Shown: positions 1 to 8,322 of the stretch, piece by piece
Position numbering within the stretch: position 1 is the first letter of the stretch
Layout of the letters: each line of letters begins with the position of its first letter
Assembly: GCF_000499785.1 (NCBI RefSeq)
Contig: NZ_HG726026.1
Coordinates: 211,293-261,116, forward strand
Reading direction: 5' to 3'
Source: Bacteroides neonati
GTDB lineage: Bacteria > Bacteroidota > Bacteroidia > Bacteroidales > Bacteroidaceae
Length of the DNA: 49,824 nt
Position numbers and translations under genes: made by a program
Notes under the pieces: generated by a model
Told to the model about the DNA's origin: nothing
What the model saw: only the letters and a program-made list of their open reading frames with translations
Databases searched by the model: none

Positions 1-399
1 CGAATCACAGATAAGTACGATGTAAACTGTGGCAAAGAGTTTCCGGGATGGCTAGCATACCATGACCTTTATCACAGGGGTGGCACAAATCAACCTATTG
101 AAGACCTCTATCTTGTAACCATTGACGGGAATGAGAGAAGATATGTAAGTTCTCAAATTGATGTAGAACACTATCGGGAGCAAATACTAAAAGAGGAAAT
201 AAAAAACCTCGGTGCCAAAGTAGGCGATAAGGTAAGGGTTCTTAAAGAAACCAGTGGTAGTTATGGGAAGCAGTATTATGATCGTAAAAGCAAAAATGGC
301 TTTCATACTATTACAAAAATAGAATGCTATGGGCATGTGACATTTGACAACGGAGAGGCTGAAATGTTCAGACCGACAGTTGAAGTAATTAACGAATAA
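1..399 (+). CDS. Hypothetical phage protein, 5' end cut by window edge
   Basis: An open frame runs from the first base to a TAA at 397-399, giving 132 residues without a start codon. The complete copy at 46700-47116 shows that only six N-terminal codons are missing. The product is a small, charged, soluble protein with no signal peptide or membrane segment and no fold I recognise. The nucleotide sequence is identical to the second copy through position 400 and then diverges at once. Downstream genes follow in the same direction, so it sits at the start of an accessory cluster of prophage 1. Function unknown. Confidence 0.75.
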   Translation, partial: RITDKYDVNCGKEFPGWLAYHDLYHRGGTNQPIEDLYLVTIDGNERRYVSSQIDVEHYREQILKEEIKNLGAKVGDKVRVLKETSGSYGKQYYDRKSKNGFHTITKIECYGHVTFDNGEAEMFRPTVEVINE

Positions 400-400
400 C
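1..400. repeat. 400-bp exact direct repeat, copy 1
   Basis: Bases 1-400 match bases 46718-47117 without a mismatch by eye. The match ends one base after the shared stop codon. Its left limit is unknown because the window begins inside it. Either a recent exchange between two prophages or a contig edge lying in a repeat would explain it. Confidence 0.9.
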
Positions 401-421
401 TAGAAGTAAAAGAGGTAAACC

Positions 422-736
422 ATGAATGAATTAGAAAAAGCAGCAGCAAGTATATGTGGCGTGCATCCCGACTGGAGTAAGTTAGAATGTTTCAGAATAG
501 GGTTCAAAGAGGGTGCCCAGTGGCAAGCCAAGCAATCCCCGTGGATCAGCGTAGATGAACGGTTACCAGATGAAAATCAAATGGTGCTCTGCCAAATGAA
601 GTCAAACAATGCAATTGTTAGTGCATATATCTACAAGAATGGGGAAGGCAATCCTCAAACAGCTACTTCCCCATTATTTGAGTTTGAGGATTATCAAGGC
701 TATGAACCGATCCGATGGATGTCAATACCCGAATAG
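422..736 (+). CDS. DUF551-like phage protein
   Basis: A 104-residue soluble protein. The second half carries the usual DUF551 layout: a PWISVDERLPDE start motif near residue 40, a hydrophobic strand (MVLCQM), and a C-terminal IRWMSIPE resembling the common WMPLPEP ending. DUF551 proteins are frequent in phage accessory regions and have no established role. The start is an ATG 22 bp after the preceding stop, and the next gene starts 3 bp after its stop, so it belongs to a tightly packed operon. Confidence 0.7.
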   Translation: MNELEKAAASICGVHPDWSKLECFRIGFKEGAQWQAKQSPWISVDERLPDENQMVLCQMKSNNAIVSAYIYKNGEGNPQTATSPLFEFEDYQGYEPIRWMSIPE

Positions 737-739
737 CCT

Positions 740-1135
740 ATGTCTACATTAACACGTGACGAGCAGCAACTTAGAAAGATGATAAAGGATGCTACAGGAA
801 TGAAGGTTTACAAAGCATCGTTCAAGCCATTAGTATTCAATATCTATTACAGTATTGTCCAGGAGTACAAGAATCAATCCGCATCACACATTACCGTTGC
901 GCAAGGTGGCTGGCATGCAACTGATGGTGGAGAATATAAAATCTCAATCTATACACCAACGATAATAGTAGGTCATAAACGATTGATTAACATTCAGTAT
1001 GTTAGAGATATTGCAACAAAAATAACAAATGCTTTAGATGATAGATTTGCTAGCGATTGTTGGAATACTTGCAATGAAGAAAGCAGTATTTGGCTTCCAC
1101 TATCTCGCACTTCTTTCTATTTACAAAATACCTAA
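740..1135 (+). CDS. Hypothetical phage protein
   Basis: A 131-residue protein that I do not recognise. It begins with a charged helix (residues 1-20) and continues as mixed alpha/beta sequence without a signal peptide, membrane segment or metal motif. It starts only 3 bp after the DUF551-like gene, which argues for co-transcription and supports it being real. Confidence 0.6.
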   Translation: MSTLTRDEQQLRKMIKDATGMKVYKASFKPLVFNIYYSIVQEYKNQSASHITVAQGGWHATDGGEYKISIYTPTIIVGHKRLINIQYVRDIATKITNALDDRFASDCWNTCNEESSIWLPLSRTSFYLQNT

Positions 1136-1194
1136 TTTTAAAGAATAATTATAATCTAGAACCTTACGGTGTATAGGTGAACCGTACAAATACG

Positions 1195-1515
1195 ATGAGT
1201 AAAAGCAATAATTCAACAGGTGGTGGCATCGGCTTTTTAGGGATTCTCACAATCGTTTTTATAGTACTGAAGCTAACAAATTATATTGATTGGTCCTGGT
1301 GGTGGGTGTTATCACCTGTATGGGCACCCATCATTCTTGCGGTCTTGATTCTATTAATTGTATATCTTACAGGTTTTTTGTTATCAAAAACAGATAAATA
1401 CAAGTCGCATGGGCAGCACGTCCAGAAAAAGAAAACTGGTTTTGCAGCTCGCTTAGAATCCATGCAGAAGCAAAATAAAGAATTACTCCAAAGGAATAAC
1501 GAGGTAAGCCAATAA
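1195..1515 (+). CDS. Small membrane protein, 'Fragile-X-F transmembrane' phage family
   Basis: 106 residues from the ATG at 1195; an in-frame GTG lies at 1177, but the ATG directly precedes the MSKSNN start. A glycine-rich leader (TGGGIGFLGIL) leads into two predicted membrane helices separated by the aromatic IDWSWWWVLSP stretch, followed by a basic coiled C-terminal tail. Small phage proteins with this GGGIGFLG...LKL...WSWWWVLSP pattern are often labelled transmembrane Fragile-X-F proteins; their role is unknown. A holin-like or superinfection function is conceivable but not shown, and a separate holin gene lies at 22072. Confidence 0.65.
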   Translation: MSKSNNSTGGGIGFLGILTIVFIVLKLTNYIDWSWWWVLSPVWAPIILAVLILLIVYLTGFLLSKTDKYKSHGQHVQKKKTGFAARLESMQKQNKELLQRNNEVSQ

Positions 1516-1545
1516 AAAAGGCAGTACAGTTCCCCATACCACCGA

Positions 1546-1580
1546 TTTGTATATTATTCTTGGCGGAACAAATATACAAA
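1546..1580. promoter_or_regulatory. Inverted repeat upstream of the RHH gene
   Basis: TTTGTATA at 1546-1553 and TATACAAA at 1573-1580 form a perfect 8-bp inverted repeat with a 19-nt spacer, ending 5 bp before the likely start codon of the ribbon-helix-helix protein. The position would suit an autoregulatory operator or a leader hairpin. Binding is inferred only. Confidence 0.4.
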
Positions 1581-1585
1581 AAGAT

Positions 1586-1771
1586 ATGGGAAATAAAAAA
1601 AGATCAATAAGATTTGATGAACGAACATGGATGTTGCTTAATGAATTATCTGATAAAACTGACAGTAACATATCAATCGTGGTTCGCAGCCTTGTTAAGA
1701 AAGGCCTCAACGAATTAATTGATGATTCCGGAAACATAATATTAAATGAGAGACAGGTACAAAAAGAGTAA
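1586..1771 (+). CDS. Ribbon-helix-helix (Arc/CopG-like) DNA-binding protein
   Basis: 61 residues from the ATG at 1586. The sequence has the RHH pattern: a basic strand KKRSIRFDERTW, helix A (MLLNELSDKTDS) and helix B (ISIVVRSLVKKGLNEL). Such proteins bind DNA as dimers through the N-terminal strand and often repress their own gene. It overlaps the next gene by 26 bp. An upstream start at 1547 would add 13 residues lying in the inverted repeat, which is why I prefer 1586. Confidence 0.6.
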   Translation: MGNKKRSIRFDERTWMLLNELSDKTDSNISIVVRSLVKKGLNELIDDSGNIILNERQVQKE

Positions 1772-2051
1772 ATTCTATCCCATGGTAGCCGAAAGCATCG
1801 GGCGCAATTACAATCGCCTTCATGCTTTATGCTGCCATGGGAAACATGGATATTTCGACGCACGCAGTCCGGAAGATATATTCCAAGATACAGTTGTGTT
1901 TGTAATTCAAGACGCGAAGGCGCAGAATAAATCTAACAATGATTTTATAGAACATTTTCTGTTCCGATTCCGCATGATTGAATTTCAGGCGCAGCAAGAC
2001 GCTAAACAGCTTAAATCAATGCCTTATGCCAACTATAAACAAACTACCTAG
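1746..2051 (+). CDS. Hypothetical protein, weakly sigma-region-2-like
   Basis: 101 residues, starting inside the end of the RHH gene in another frame. The stretch ARSPEDIFQDTVVFVI followed by FLFRFRMIEFQAQQD recalls region 2 of ECF-type sigma factors, where a conserved D-x-F-Q-E/D-T motif precedes core-binding helices, but no region 4 follows. It could be a degenerate sigma-like regulator of late genes or an unrelated packaging accessory. It overlaps the HNH gene by 26 bp. The family assignment is weak. Confidence 0.5.
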   Translation: MRDRYKKSKFYPMVAESIGRNYNRLHALCCHGKHGYFDARSPEDIFQDTVVFVIQDAKAQNKSNNDFIEHFLFRFRMIEFQAQQDAKQLKSMPYANYKQTT

Positions 2052-2334
2052 CAAACAGACCAAGACTGGTAATCAATACGACGCTGCACGAAGGAAGATA
2101 TACAACTCAGAGCGTTGGCGACGATTGAGGGCATGGAAGTTCACGAACAGCCCTTTGTGTGAGATATGCCTACAAAATGGCATAGTAACTCCATCTGAGG
2201 ATATACATCATATCGTATCATTCATGAGTACAGAGGATCAATCACAGCGTGTGTTCTTAGCTTATGACTATGACAATCTACAGAGTCTCTGTAAGAAGTG
2301 CCACCAATCAGTGCACAACTCAAAGGCTCTGTAG
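2026..2334 (+). CDS. HNH endonuclease
   Basis: 102 residues from the ATG at 2026. The HNH layout is clear: CEICLQNG supplies the first Cys pair, IHHIVSF the His pair, YDNLQSLC the Asn, and CKKCHQSVH the second Cys pair and last His. In HK97-like cos phages an HNH protein encoded next to the terminase is needed for cohesive-end cleavage, and the small terminase follows here after a 214-bp gap. An earlier in-frame ATG at 1978 lies entirely within the previous gene and is less likely. Confidence 0.85.
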   Translation: MPTINKLPSKQTKTGNQYDAARRKIYNSERWRRLRAWKFTNSPLCEICLQNGIVTPSEDIHHIVSFMSTEDQSQRVFLAYDYDNLQSLCKKCHQSVHNSKAL

Positions 2335-2356
2335 ATGCTCTCTGAAATTTCTATTT

Positions 2357-2407
2357 TCGTGGAACAAAACGTTAAATCATTGTTCCACGAACGAGGGGGG
2401 TAGGGGG
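2357..2407. other. Candidate cos region: 11-bp inverted repeat plus G-runs
   Basis: TCGTGGAACAA at 2357-2367 pairs perfectly with TTGTTCCACGA at 2380-2390, and a G-rich block (six G, TA, five G) follows at 2395-2407. This lies in the 214-bp non-coding gap between HNH and small terminase genes, where cos sites of HK97-type phages usually map. The hairpin could also be a terminator, since a T-run follows the G block. Cleavage is not shown by sequence alone. Confidence 0.35.
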
Positions 2408-2507
2408 TCTTTTTTTAGAGAGACGGAGCCTGCCAACCTCACCTAACCCGACTTCACACGCACGGCACTTTTTGAAATTTTGAATTTGTTAAATCGTTAA
2501 CACTCCA

Positions 2508-2530
2508 TTTGTCGGACAACTCCGTGGTTG
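2508..2530. repeat. GTTGTCGGACAAC-type palindromic repeat, copy 1
   Basis: TTTGTCGGACAAC followed by TCCGTGGTTG, 18 bp before the small terminase start codon. Compared with copies 2 and 3, the first core base is T instead of G and the flank has one change. It has the same orientation as the other copies. Confidence 0.7.
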
Positions 2531-2548
2531 ATAGGTAAAACTTAGATT

Positions 2549-2938
2549 ATGGTAAAATTTAAAATGCCAATAGGCTTATCAGAGGAAACAGAGGACTTTA
2601 TGAAAGATGTAGTGAAGGAGTTGAACAAGAGAAAGGCTATTCAGTCGATTGATCTGGGAGCATTACGCATGTTGGCAACGAGTTATGAAATGTATCTGCA
2701 ATCGACACAAATAATGCTAAAAGAAGGGCCAATCGTGATGATAAAATATGAGAAAGCAGCTAATCCGGCACAGAATATTGCAACCAAAAACTATGCTCAA
2801 GTGATGAAAATTATGACAGAGTACGGGCTAACGGTGAAGAGTCGCTCTACTATCAGTACTATGAAATCGGTCGAAGAAGATAATTCTCCGTTAGATAAAT
2901 TCATCAATAACTCTAAGAAAAAGAAGATAGGGAAATGA
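2549..2938 (+). CDS. Phage terminase small subunit, P27-like
   Basis: 129 residues. The middle reads as P27-family small terminase: a helix LRMLATSYEMYLQSTQIM, then ANPAQNIATKNYAQVMKIM and YGLTVKSRSTIS, matching the family pattern of NPA, a helix, GLT and SR. This subunit recognises packaging sites and recruits the large subunit. The start follows the palindromic repeat by 18 bp. The stop overlaps the large-subunit start as ATGA, a translational-coupling arrangement. The lysine-rich tail suits nucleic-acid contact. Confidence 0.8.
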   Translation: MVKFKMPIGLSEETEDFMKDVVKELNKRKAIQSIDLGALRMLATSYEMYLQSTQIMLKEGPIVMIKYEKAANPAQNIATKNYAQVMKIMTEYGLTVKSRSTISTMKSVEEDNSPLDKFINNSKKKKIGK

Positions 2939-4551
2939 AAGGTTACTATCAATATGCACAGGATGTGACCGATGGTAGAGTGCTGGTCGGGAAGTATATT
3001 AAACTGGCAGTTGAAAGATTTTATTGCTTCATCGAGCGCGAAGATTTAGAGTTTCGGGAAGATGAAGTAGATAGAGTGATTGATTTTATAGCCTTGCTCA
3101 GACACTACACTGGTCGCCATGCCGGAAAGCCCTTTATTTTGCTTCCGTGGCAAGAATTCGTAATTGCAAATATCTATGGTTTCTATCGAAAGGACGATGG
3201 AGAACGGCTTACTACATCAGTTTACATCGAAATTGCGCGTAAAAATGGAAAATCGGCATTTGCGGCCGCTCTGTGTCTTTACCATTTAATTGCTGATGGT
3301 GAAGCAGGAGCTGCCGTCTATCTGGCCGCAAACAGTAAGGATCAAGTAAAAGACTCCTCTTGGCCGCTTTGTTCGAAATTTGCCAAAGGGCTTGATCCAA
3401 AGGCGAAGAGGTTAGATATTTTTAGAGATACCGTAAAGTTCGACCTCACCGACAGCACACTTAAGGTGTTGGCTGCGGATGCACGCCTATTGGATGGATC
3501 GAATCCTTCAATGTTTTTGCTTGATGAATACCATGCTGCCCGTACTTCAGAAGTAAAGGACGTTCTTCAGTCTGGACAGGGAATTCGAGATAATAAGATG
3601 GGCGTGATTATAACTACCGCAGGATTTGATAAGCTTGGTCCGTGCTATCAGATGCGCACCATGTGCACCGAAGTACTTATGGGGATGAAAAAAGACGATA
3701 CGCTCTTTGCCGGTATTTATTCGCTTGATGAGTCGGACGATTGGAAAGACGAAACCATGTGGGCGAAGAGCAACCCGAATTTAGATGTGACTGTGAAGAC
3801 GAAGTACCTCAGGGAACAAGTTCAGAAGGCTGTAAACTCGCCATCGGAAGAGGTGGGCATCAAAACAAAGAATATAAATATGTGGTGTGATGCTGAAACG
3901 GTATGGATTCCCGACCACTATATTTTGAGCTCATCAGAAAATATTGATTTTGATCAGTTCCGTGATATGGATTGTTATGCAGGAATTGACCTTTCATCTA
4001 CCAGTGACTTAACTTGTGCTGATTTTATGTTCCCGACTGAGGATAAATACTATTTCAAAACAAAGTACTACTTACCTGAAGCGGCTTTGCGTGAGAAGCG
4101 ATTCAAGGAACTTTACGGAGAATGGCGCAGACAGGGACTTATTACAATTACTCCTGGCAATGTGGTTGACTATGATTTTATTCTTAACGATATAATCGAT
4201 ATCGGACGTATCGTGTCTTTGCAAAAGATTGCGTACGACTCCTGGAACTCCACCCAGTTTGTAATAAATGCCACAGATGCCGGATTGCCGATGGAACCGT
4301 TCAGCCAAGCACTCGGTAATTTCAACCGGCCAACAAAGGAGATGGAACGCCTCATTCTTTCTGGCAAAGCTGTGATCGATAATAACCCGATCAATCGTCA
4401 CTGCTTTCGTAACGTAGTGATGGCTCGTGATCGAAACGGAAACACCAAGCCGTCTAAGCAGTTTGAAGAAAAGAAGATCGATGGTGTGATTGCCAAGTTG
4501 GAAGCACTTGGGGTTTATCTTGTTTCACCTCGTTACAGCGCGTTAATTTAA
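2935..4551 (+). CDS. Phage terminase large subunit, HK97-type
   Basis: 538 residues, a usual length for the family. The N-terminal ATPase has a Walker A-like EIARKNGKSAFAA at about residues 99-111 and Walker B MFLLDEYH with D196/E197. The C-terminal RNase H-like nuclease shows the first acidic residue in YAGIDLSSTSD (D351) and a late one in KKIDGVIAKL (about D516). It cuts concatemeric DNA and drives it into the procapsid. It overlaps the small-subunit stop by 4 bp and is followed by repeat copy 2 and the portal gene. Confidence 0.95.
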   Translation: MKGYYQYAQDVTDGRVLVGKYIKLAVERFYCFIEREDLEFREDEVDRVIDFIALLRHYTGRHAGKPFILLPWQEFVIANIYGFYRKDDGERLTTSVYIEIARKNGKSAFAAALCLYHLIADGEAGAAVYLAANSKDQVKDSSWPLCSKFAKGLDPKAKRLDIFRDTVKFDLTDSTLKVLAADARLLDGSNPSMFLLDEYHAARTSEVKDVLQSGQGIRDNKMGVIITTAGFDKLGPCYQMRTMCTEVLMGMKKDDTLFAGIYSLDESDDWKDETMWAKSNPNLDVTVKTKYLREQVQKAVNSPSEEVGIKTKNINMWCDAETVWIPDHYILSSSENIDFDQFRDMDCYAGIDLSSTSDLTCADFMFPTEDKYYFKTKYYLPEAALREKRFKELYGEWRRQGLITITPGNVVDYDFILNDIIDIGRIVSLQKIAYDSWNSTQFVINATDAGLPMEPFSQALGNFNRPTKEMERLILSGKAVIDNNPINRHCFRNVVMARDRNGNTKPSKQFEEKKIDGVIAKLEALGVYLVSPRYSALI

Positions 4552-4575
4552 AGTTGTCGGACAACTCTGTGGTTG
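4552..4575. repeat. GTTGTCGGACAAC-type palindromic repeat, copy 2
   Basis: AGTTGTCGGACAACT then CTGTGGTTG, beginning right after the terminase stop codon and ending 15 bp before the portal ATG. The core is AGTTGTC, one G, GACAACT, so a transcript could form a 7-bp hairpin with a single-base centre only if opened, but a DNA dimer-binding site is as likely. Confidence 0.8.
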
Positions 4576-4590
4576 TATAGAAAAACAGTT

Positions 4591-5832
4591 ATGAAAATAC
4601 TTGGAGTTGAAATAAGAAGAGCCAGTAAGAAGGAAATAGCGGGTACGTCCATGATGCGCGGAGGTGGAATTGCTTTAGCCAGCCGGAGTAAACCAATGCT
4701 TCTTAGTACGGTGTACCGTTGCGTGGATGTGATCGGCGATGCTGTTGCCCAACTTCCACTGGATACGTACTTGGTGGATGAAGAAGGTTATAAATCTAAG
4801 TTTAAAAAGCATCCGGCATACCATCTGTTGAACTGTGAGCCGAACGAGGATATGACCCGTTTCACGTTCTTTAAAACACTTGTTACCTCTGTACTGTTGG
4901 ACGGTAACGGATATGCCTATATTGAACGTGATAGCGTTGGAAATGCCGTACAGTTAGTTTACCTGCCTTCGTACATGGTGAGTATTGTCTATGTACCCGA
5001 TCGAGGTACCGGTATACAGCGAAAGCGATATCAGGTAACTGGGTTTACCGAATTGGTGGAACCGCATGATATGATTCACATTCTAAATTTTTCATATGAC
5101 GGCATTATAGGTGTTTCTACGCTAACACACGCTCGGCAGACGATTGGTATTGCCACAAGCAGCGAACAACACGCTGCTGGATTTTTTGAGGGTGGCGGAA
5201 GTATGGCAGGCACATTAACTATTGAGGGTACTCGCTTGAATGCGGAACAAAAGAAACAGAATTACGAAGAGTGGGAAAAGCGAACTAATCCAGCAACCGG
5301 TCACCCTAACGGGATTGTGATTTTAGAGGGGAATATGAAATACCAACCGATAACGGTCAACCCCAAAGATGCCCAGTTACTCGAAAGCCGTCTGTTTAAT
5401 GGGATTGACATCTGTCGATTTTTCTCCGTTTCACCGGTAAAGGCCTTCGATTTGAGTAAGTCTAGTTATTCGACAGTGGAAGCCACACAACTTGCTTTCC
5501 TAACTGATACGGTAGCGCCAATGCTTGAAAAAATAGAGTTAGAAATTAAGCGCAAGGTGTTCAAACCCTCTGAATGCGAATCAATCTCAGTACAATTTGA
5601 TACTTCAGCGCTTCTTCGTGCGGATATGACCTCTTTAGCTGCTTACAATAACATGTTATTCCAGAATGGCGGTATCTCTCCTAACGAGATACGTAGGGCA
5701 AATAATCTGCCAAGACTCCCGGATGGTGATGAAACTTTCGTCCAAGTGAATACGCAACCGTTAAAATTTGCTGTAATGCGTCCAGTTGACCCCGAAAAAG
5801 ACAAAAATAAGCTCGAAAACCCGAAAAAATAG
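4591..5832 (+). CDS. Phage portal protein, HK97 family
   Basis: 413 residues from the ATG at 4591; a TTG at 4573 falls inside the repeat and is rejected. The sequence has the portal hallmarks STVYRCVDVIGDAVAQLP, HPAYHLLNCEPNE, LLDGNGYAYIERD, an SVSPVKAFDLSK loop, and a long C-terminal helix region. Twelve copies would form the ring at one capsid vertex through which DNA passes. It lies between the terminase and prohead protease, the standard HK97 order. Confidence 0.93.
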   Translation: MKILGVEIRRASKKEIAGTSMMRGGGIALASRSKPMLLSTVYRCVDVIGDAVAQLPLDTYLVDEEGYKSKFKKHPAYHLLNCEPNEDMTRFTFFKTLVTSVLLDGNGYAYIERDSVGNAVQLVYLPSYMVSIVYVPDRGTGIQRKRYQVTGFTELVEPHDMIHILNFSYDGIIGVSTLTHARQTIGIATSSEQHAAGFFEGGGSMAGTLTIEGTRLNAEQKKQNYEEWEKRTNPATGHPNGIVILEGNMKYQPITVNPKDAQLLESRLFNGIDICRFFSVSPVKAFDLSKSSYSTVEATQLAFLTDTVAPMLEKIELEIKRKVFKPSECESISVQFDTSALLRADMTSLAAYNNMLFQNGGISPNEIRRANNLPRLPDGDETFVQVNTQPLKFAVMRPVDPEKDKNKLENPKK

Positions 5833-5835
5833 AAA

Positions 5836-5859
5836 AGTTGTCGGACAACTCTGTGGTTG
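5836..5859. repeat. GTTGTCGGACAAC-type palindromic repeat, copy 3
   Basis: Identical to copy 2 over AGTTGTCGGACAACT and CTGTGGTTG. It lies between the portal stop and the protease ATG, ending 19 bp before that start. Its position before a gene start repeats the pattern seen for copies 1 and 2. Confidence 0.8.
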
Positions 5860-5878
5860 TACTATAAATACTTGAATT

Positions 5879-6460
5879 ATGGATGAAAAAAGGGAAATAA
5901 GAAATACTTCGTATGAAGTGACGGTGGATTCCGAAAGTAGGACTGTAGAGGGTTATGCTCTACTGTTTGATACCCCATCTACAGGGCTTCCATTTACAGA
6001 AGTCATTGAGAGGGGCGCATTAGAAGGTGTGCTTCCAAAGAGTGATGTATTCGCATTATTGAATCACAATCAAAGCCGAGGAGTTTTGGCGAGATCAAAC
6101 AAAGGAAAAGGCTCCTTATTGCTATCTATTGATACCAAGGGGTTAAAATACCGTTTTGAGGCGCCTAATACACCGCTTGGTGATGAGTTATTGGAGAATT
6201 TAAATCGTGGAGAGATCGATAGCTCTTCCTTTGCCTTTACGGTTGAAAAAGATACATGGGAGCGCTGCAAGGATGGAAAGGTAAAACGAACCATACAAAA
6301 GGTTTCAGAGCTTTATGATGTATCACCGGTATATAATGCGGCTTACTCGCAAACATCCGTATACAAGCGGGGCATGGACGATTTAGAGGCAGAAGAAAGA
6401 AGGGCAGGGGAAGAGTCTTTAAAGACTTATTATGCTGCAATAGAGAAAAAATTCATTTAA
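5879..6460 (+). CDS. Phage prohead protease, HK97 family (S78)
   Basis: 193 residues. Expected features are visible: RTVEGYALLFDTPS near the N terminus, the catalytic His in FALLNHNQSRG, the catalytic Ser in IDSSSFAFTV, and the third-residue region ELYDVSPVYNAAY. The enzyme cleaves the scaffold (delta) region of the capsid protein during maturation. The capsid gene follows 20 bp downstream and starts with a helical scaffold-like segment, as expected for this pair. Confidence 0.93.
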   Translation: MDEKREIRNTSYEVTVDSESRTVEGYALLFDTPSTGLPFTEVIERGALEGVLPKSDVFALLNHNQSRGVLARSNKGKGSLLLSIDTKGLKYRFEAPNTPLGDELLENLNRGEIDSSSFAFTVEKDTWERCKDGKVKRTIQKVSELYDVSPVYNAAYSQTSVYKRGMDDLEAEERRAGEESLKTYYAAIEKKFI

Positions 6461-6480
6461 TAATTTTTAATTATCAGATT

Positions 6481-7689
6481 ATGGCTAAAGAAAAAAGCAC
6501 AGTCGAGCTGAAAGACGAAAAACAACAGCTTATTACTCGTTCCAAGGCAATTACCGAAGCTGCAAAAGGTGAGAAGCGAATGCTTAATGATACAGAAAAT
6601 ACCGAACTGGGAAGCATCCAGTGCCGGTTGGCTGATATTAACATTGAACTCTCTGAATTGGCAGAGACAAACAAAGGTAAGGGTACTCCTTACGGCACGC
6701 AAAAACGATTCTCATTGCTCCGTGCCATTGGAGAATCAATTAGCGGAACCTATTCAGACGAAAGTCTAGCGGTAATTGAGAGAGGACGTGCGCAGATGTC
6801 CGGTATGGAGACAGTAGGCAGTCTATTGCTGCCTGTCGAGGATAGAGCCGCCGTAGTGGCCGGAACTCCTGCTAATGGTGGTAATGTGATCGACACTGAC
6901 CTATTGGATATCATGACACCGCTTAGTGCCAATCTCATTTTGGCTCAGGTTGGTGCGAACATCGTAACCGGATTGACGAACAATGTTTCCATTCCGAAGT
7001 ACACAGGTACCACTGCCAACTGGGCAGGTGAAACAGCTTCTGCTGAAGACGGGACAGGCACCTTCAGTAAGCAGGGGTTCACCCCGAAACGTTTGACGGC
7101 CGTAACGTATATTTCTAAGCAGATGTTGGCACAGGATTCTTTGGGCGTTGAAAGAATGTTGCGCGACCAGATTGTCCGTGCGATTGCTGCCAAATTGGAA
7201 TCTACCATCTTCGGGGCTGCCACTACGTCTACATTAAAACCGGATGGCTTCTTCACTACCGTTCCGGCTGCAGGCGGTGTTGTTGACTGGAAGAAGATTG
7301 TTGAACTCGAAACAAAAATAAACTCTTCCAACGCTTTGCAGGGCAACTTGGCGTATGTGATTCATCCGTCTATCCTTGGTAAGCTGAAAACTACTGTGAA
7401 AGACGCTTCCGGTGCAGGTGGTTTCCTGATTGGAGACAATGGACTACTGAATGGATTCAAGTGTCTTGTTACCACTAATGTTGCAAGTGGACTGCAAACA
7501 GCTAAAGATGAATACGGAGCAATCTTCGCTAACTGGGCCGATTATTTCATTGGTCAGTGGGGTGCACTTGATTTGACTGTTGATCCTTATACAATGGCCG
7601 GAGAAGGACAAATCAAGCTGATTGTAAATGCCTACTTTGATGCCGGCATACGTCGCGAGGAAAGCTTCGCTAAAACAACTTGGAAATAA
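6481..7689 (+). CDS. Phage major capsid protein, HK97 fold
   Basis: 402 residues. Residues 1-65 are charged and helical (KDEKQQLITRSKAIT onwards), fitting an N-terminal scaffold removed by the adjacent protease. The remainder has family motifs such as SLLLPVEDRAA, TGLTNNVSIPKYTG, LTAVTYISKQMLAQD and a C-terminal NAYFDAGIRREESFA. It forms the icosahedral shell. Confidence 0.94.
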   Translation: MAKEKSTVELKDEKQQLITRSKAITEAAKGEKRMLNDTENTELGSIQCRLADINIELSELAETNKGKGTPYGTQKRFSLLRAIGESISGTYSDESLAVIERGRAQMSGMETVGSLLLPVEDRAAVVAGTPANGGNVIDTDLLDIMTPLSANLILAQVGANIVTGLTNNVSIPKYTGTTANWAGETASAEDGTGTFSKQGFTPKRLTAVTYISKQMLAQDSLGVERMLRDQIVRAIAAKLESTIFGAATTSTLKPDGFFTTVPAAGGVVDWKKIVELETKINSSNALQGNLAYVIHPSILGKLKTTVKDASGAGGFLIGDNGLLNGFKCLVTTNVASGLQTAKDEYGAIFANWADYFIGQWGALDLTVDPYTMAGEGQIKLIVNAYFDAGIRREESFAKTTWK

Positions 7690-7696
7690 AACAACC

Positions 7697-8002
7697 ATGG
7701 CATATATAACTTTAGAACTGGCAAAGAAACATCTAAACGTAGAAGAAAGCTACACAGATGATGATAGCTATATCGAGCTTTTGATCGGTGCGTCTGAGAA
7801 TGCCGTTTCAAAAGATATATGTGAGAACCTAAAAGACATAGAGAGCGAACCGGGAAAACTCCCGGACTCTCTTGTTTTTGCAATCCTCTTACAGATCGGA
7901 GATTATTACAGCAATCGTGAAACTATGGCTTTTGGCTGCACCGTAAAGGCTCTCCCTACTTATGACAAACTAATCGGACATTATCGGAATTATTCAAAAT
8001 GA
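7697..8002 (+). CDS. Head-tail connector protein (gp6-like)
   Basis: 101 residues from the ATG at 7697, 7 bp after the capsid stop. The start MAYITLELAKKHLNVE, then TDDDSYIELLIGASENAV and a C-terminal AILLQIGDYYSNRE, follow the phage QLRxHL-type connector pattern of short helical adaptor proteins. It is expected to form a ring below the portal. It overlaps the next gene by 4 bp. Confidence 0.85.
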   Translation: MAYITLELAKKHLNVEESYTDDDSYIELLIGASENAVSKDICENLKDIESEPGKLPDSLVFAILLQIGDYYSNRETMAFGCTVKALPTYDKLIGHYRNYSK

Positions 8003-8322
8003 GAGCAGGTCTTTTACGTGAACTATTAGTTTTTAAGGAGTTGAAACAGGTGCAATCTAATAGTGGAGCTGCTAAGAAAGAGTATGTACCCATACTGACT
8101 TGTAAGGCTTATCGCAAAAAGCAGGCTACGGTAGTAGACCGTGATGGCGTTAATGCTATGGAGCAGTTCACCGGGTGTATTATTGTTTTTCAGACACGCT
8201 ATTACCCAGTTATCAAAGAAAATCAAAGAGTCGAATACCAAGGAAGGGATTACTCTATTTCTCTGCTTGACAAACAGGGGGATAATACATACCTAATCAC
8301 TCTAACTAAAATTGACAAGTAA
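7999..8322 (+). CDS. Phage head closure / head-tail adaptor protein
   Basis: 107 residues, mainly beta strands. It fits the SPP1 gp16 / phage head-tail adaptor type by size, position and the ending QRVEYQGRDYSISLL, which resembles the common RI.Y.G..Y.I motif. It would close the head after packaging. Its start overlaps the previous stop as ATGA and its stop overlaps the next start. Confidence 0.75.
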   Translation: MRAGLLRELLVFKELKQVQSNSGAAKKEYVPILTCKAYRKKQATVVDRDGVNAMEQFTGCIIVFQTRYYPVIKENQRVEYQGRDYSISLLDKQGDNTYLITLTKIDK

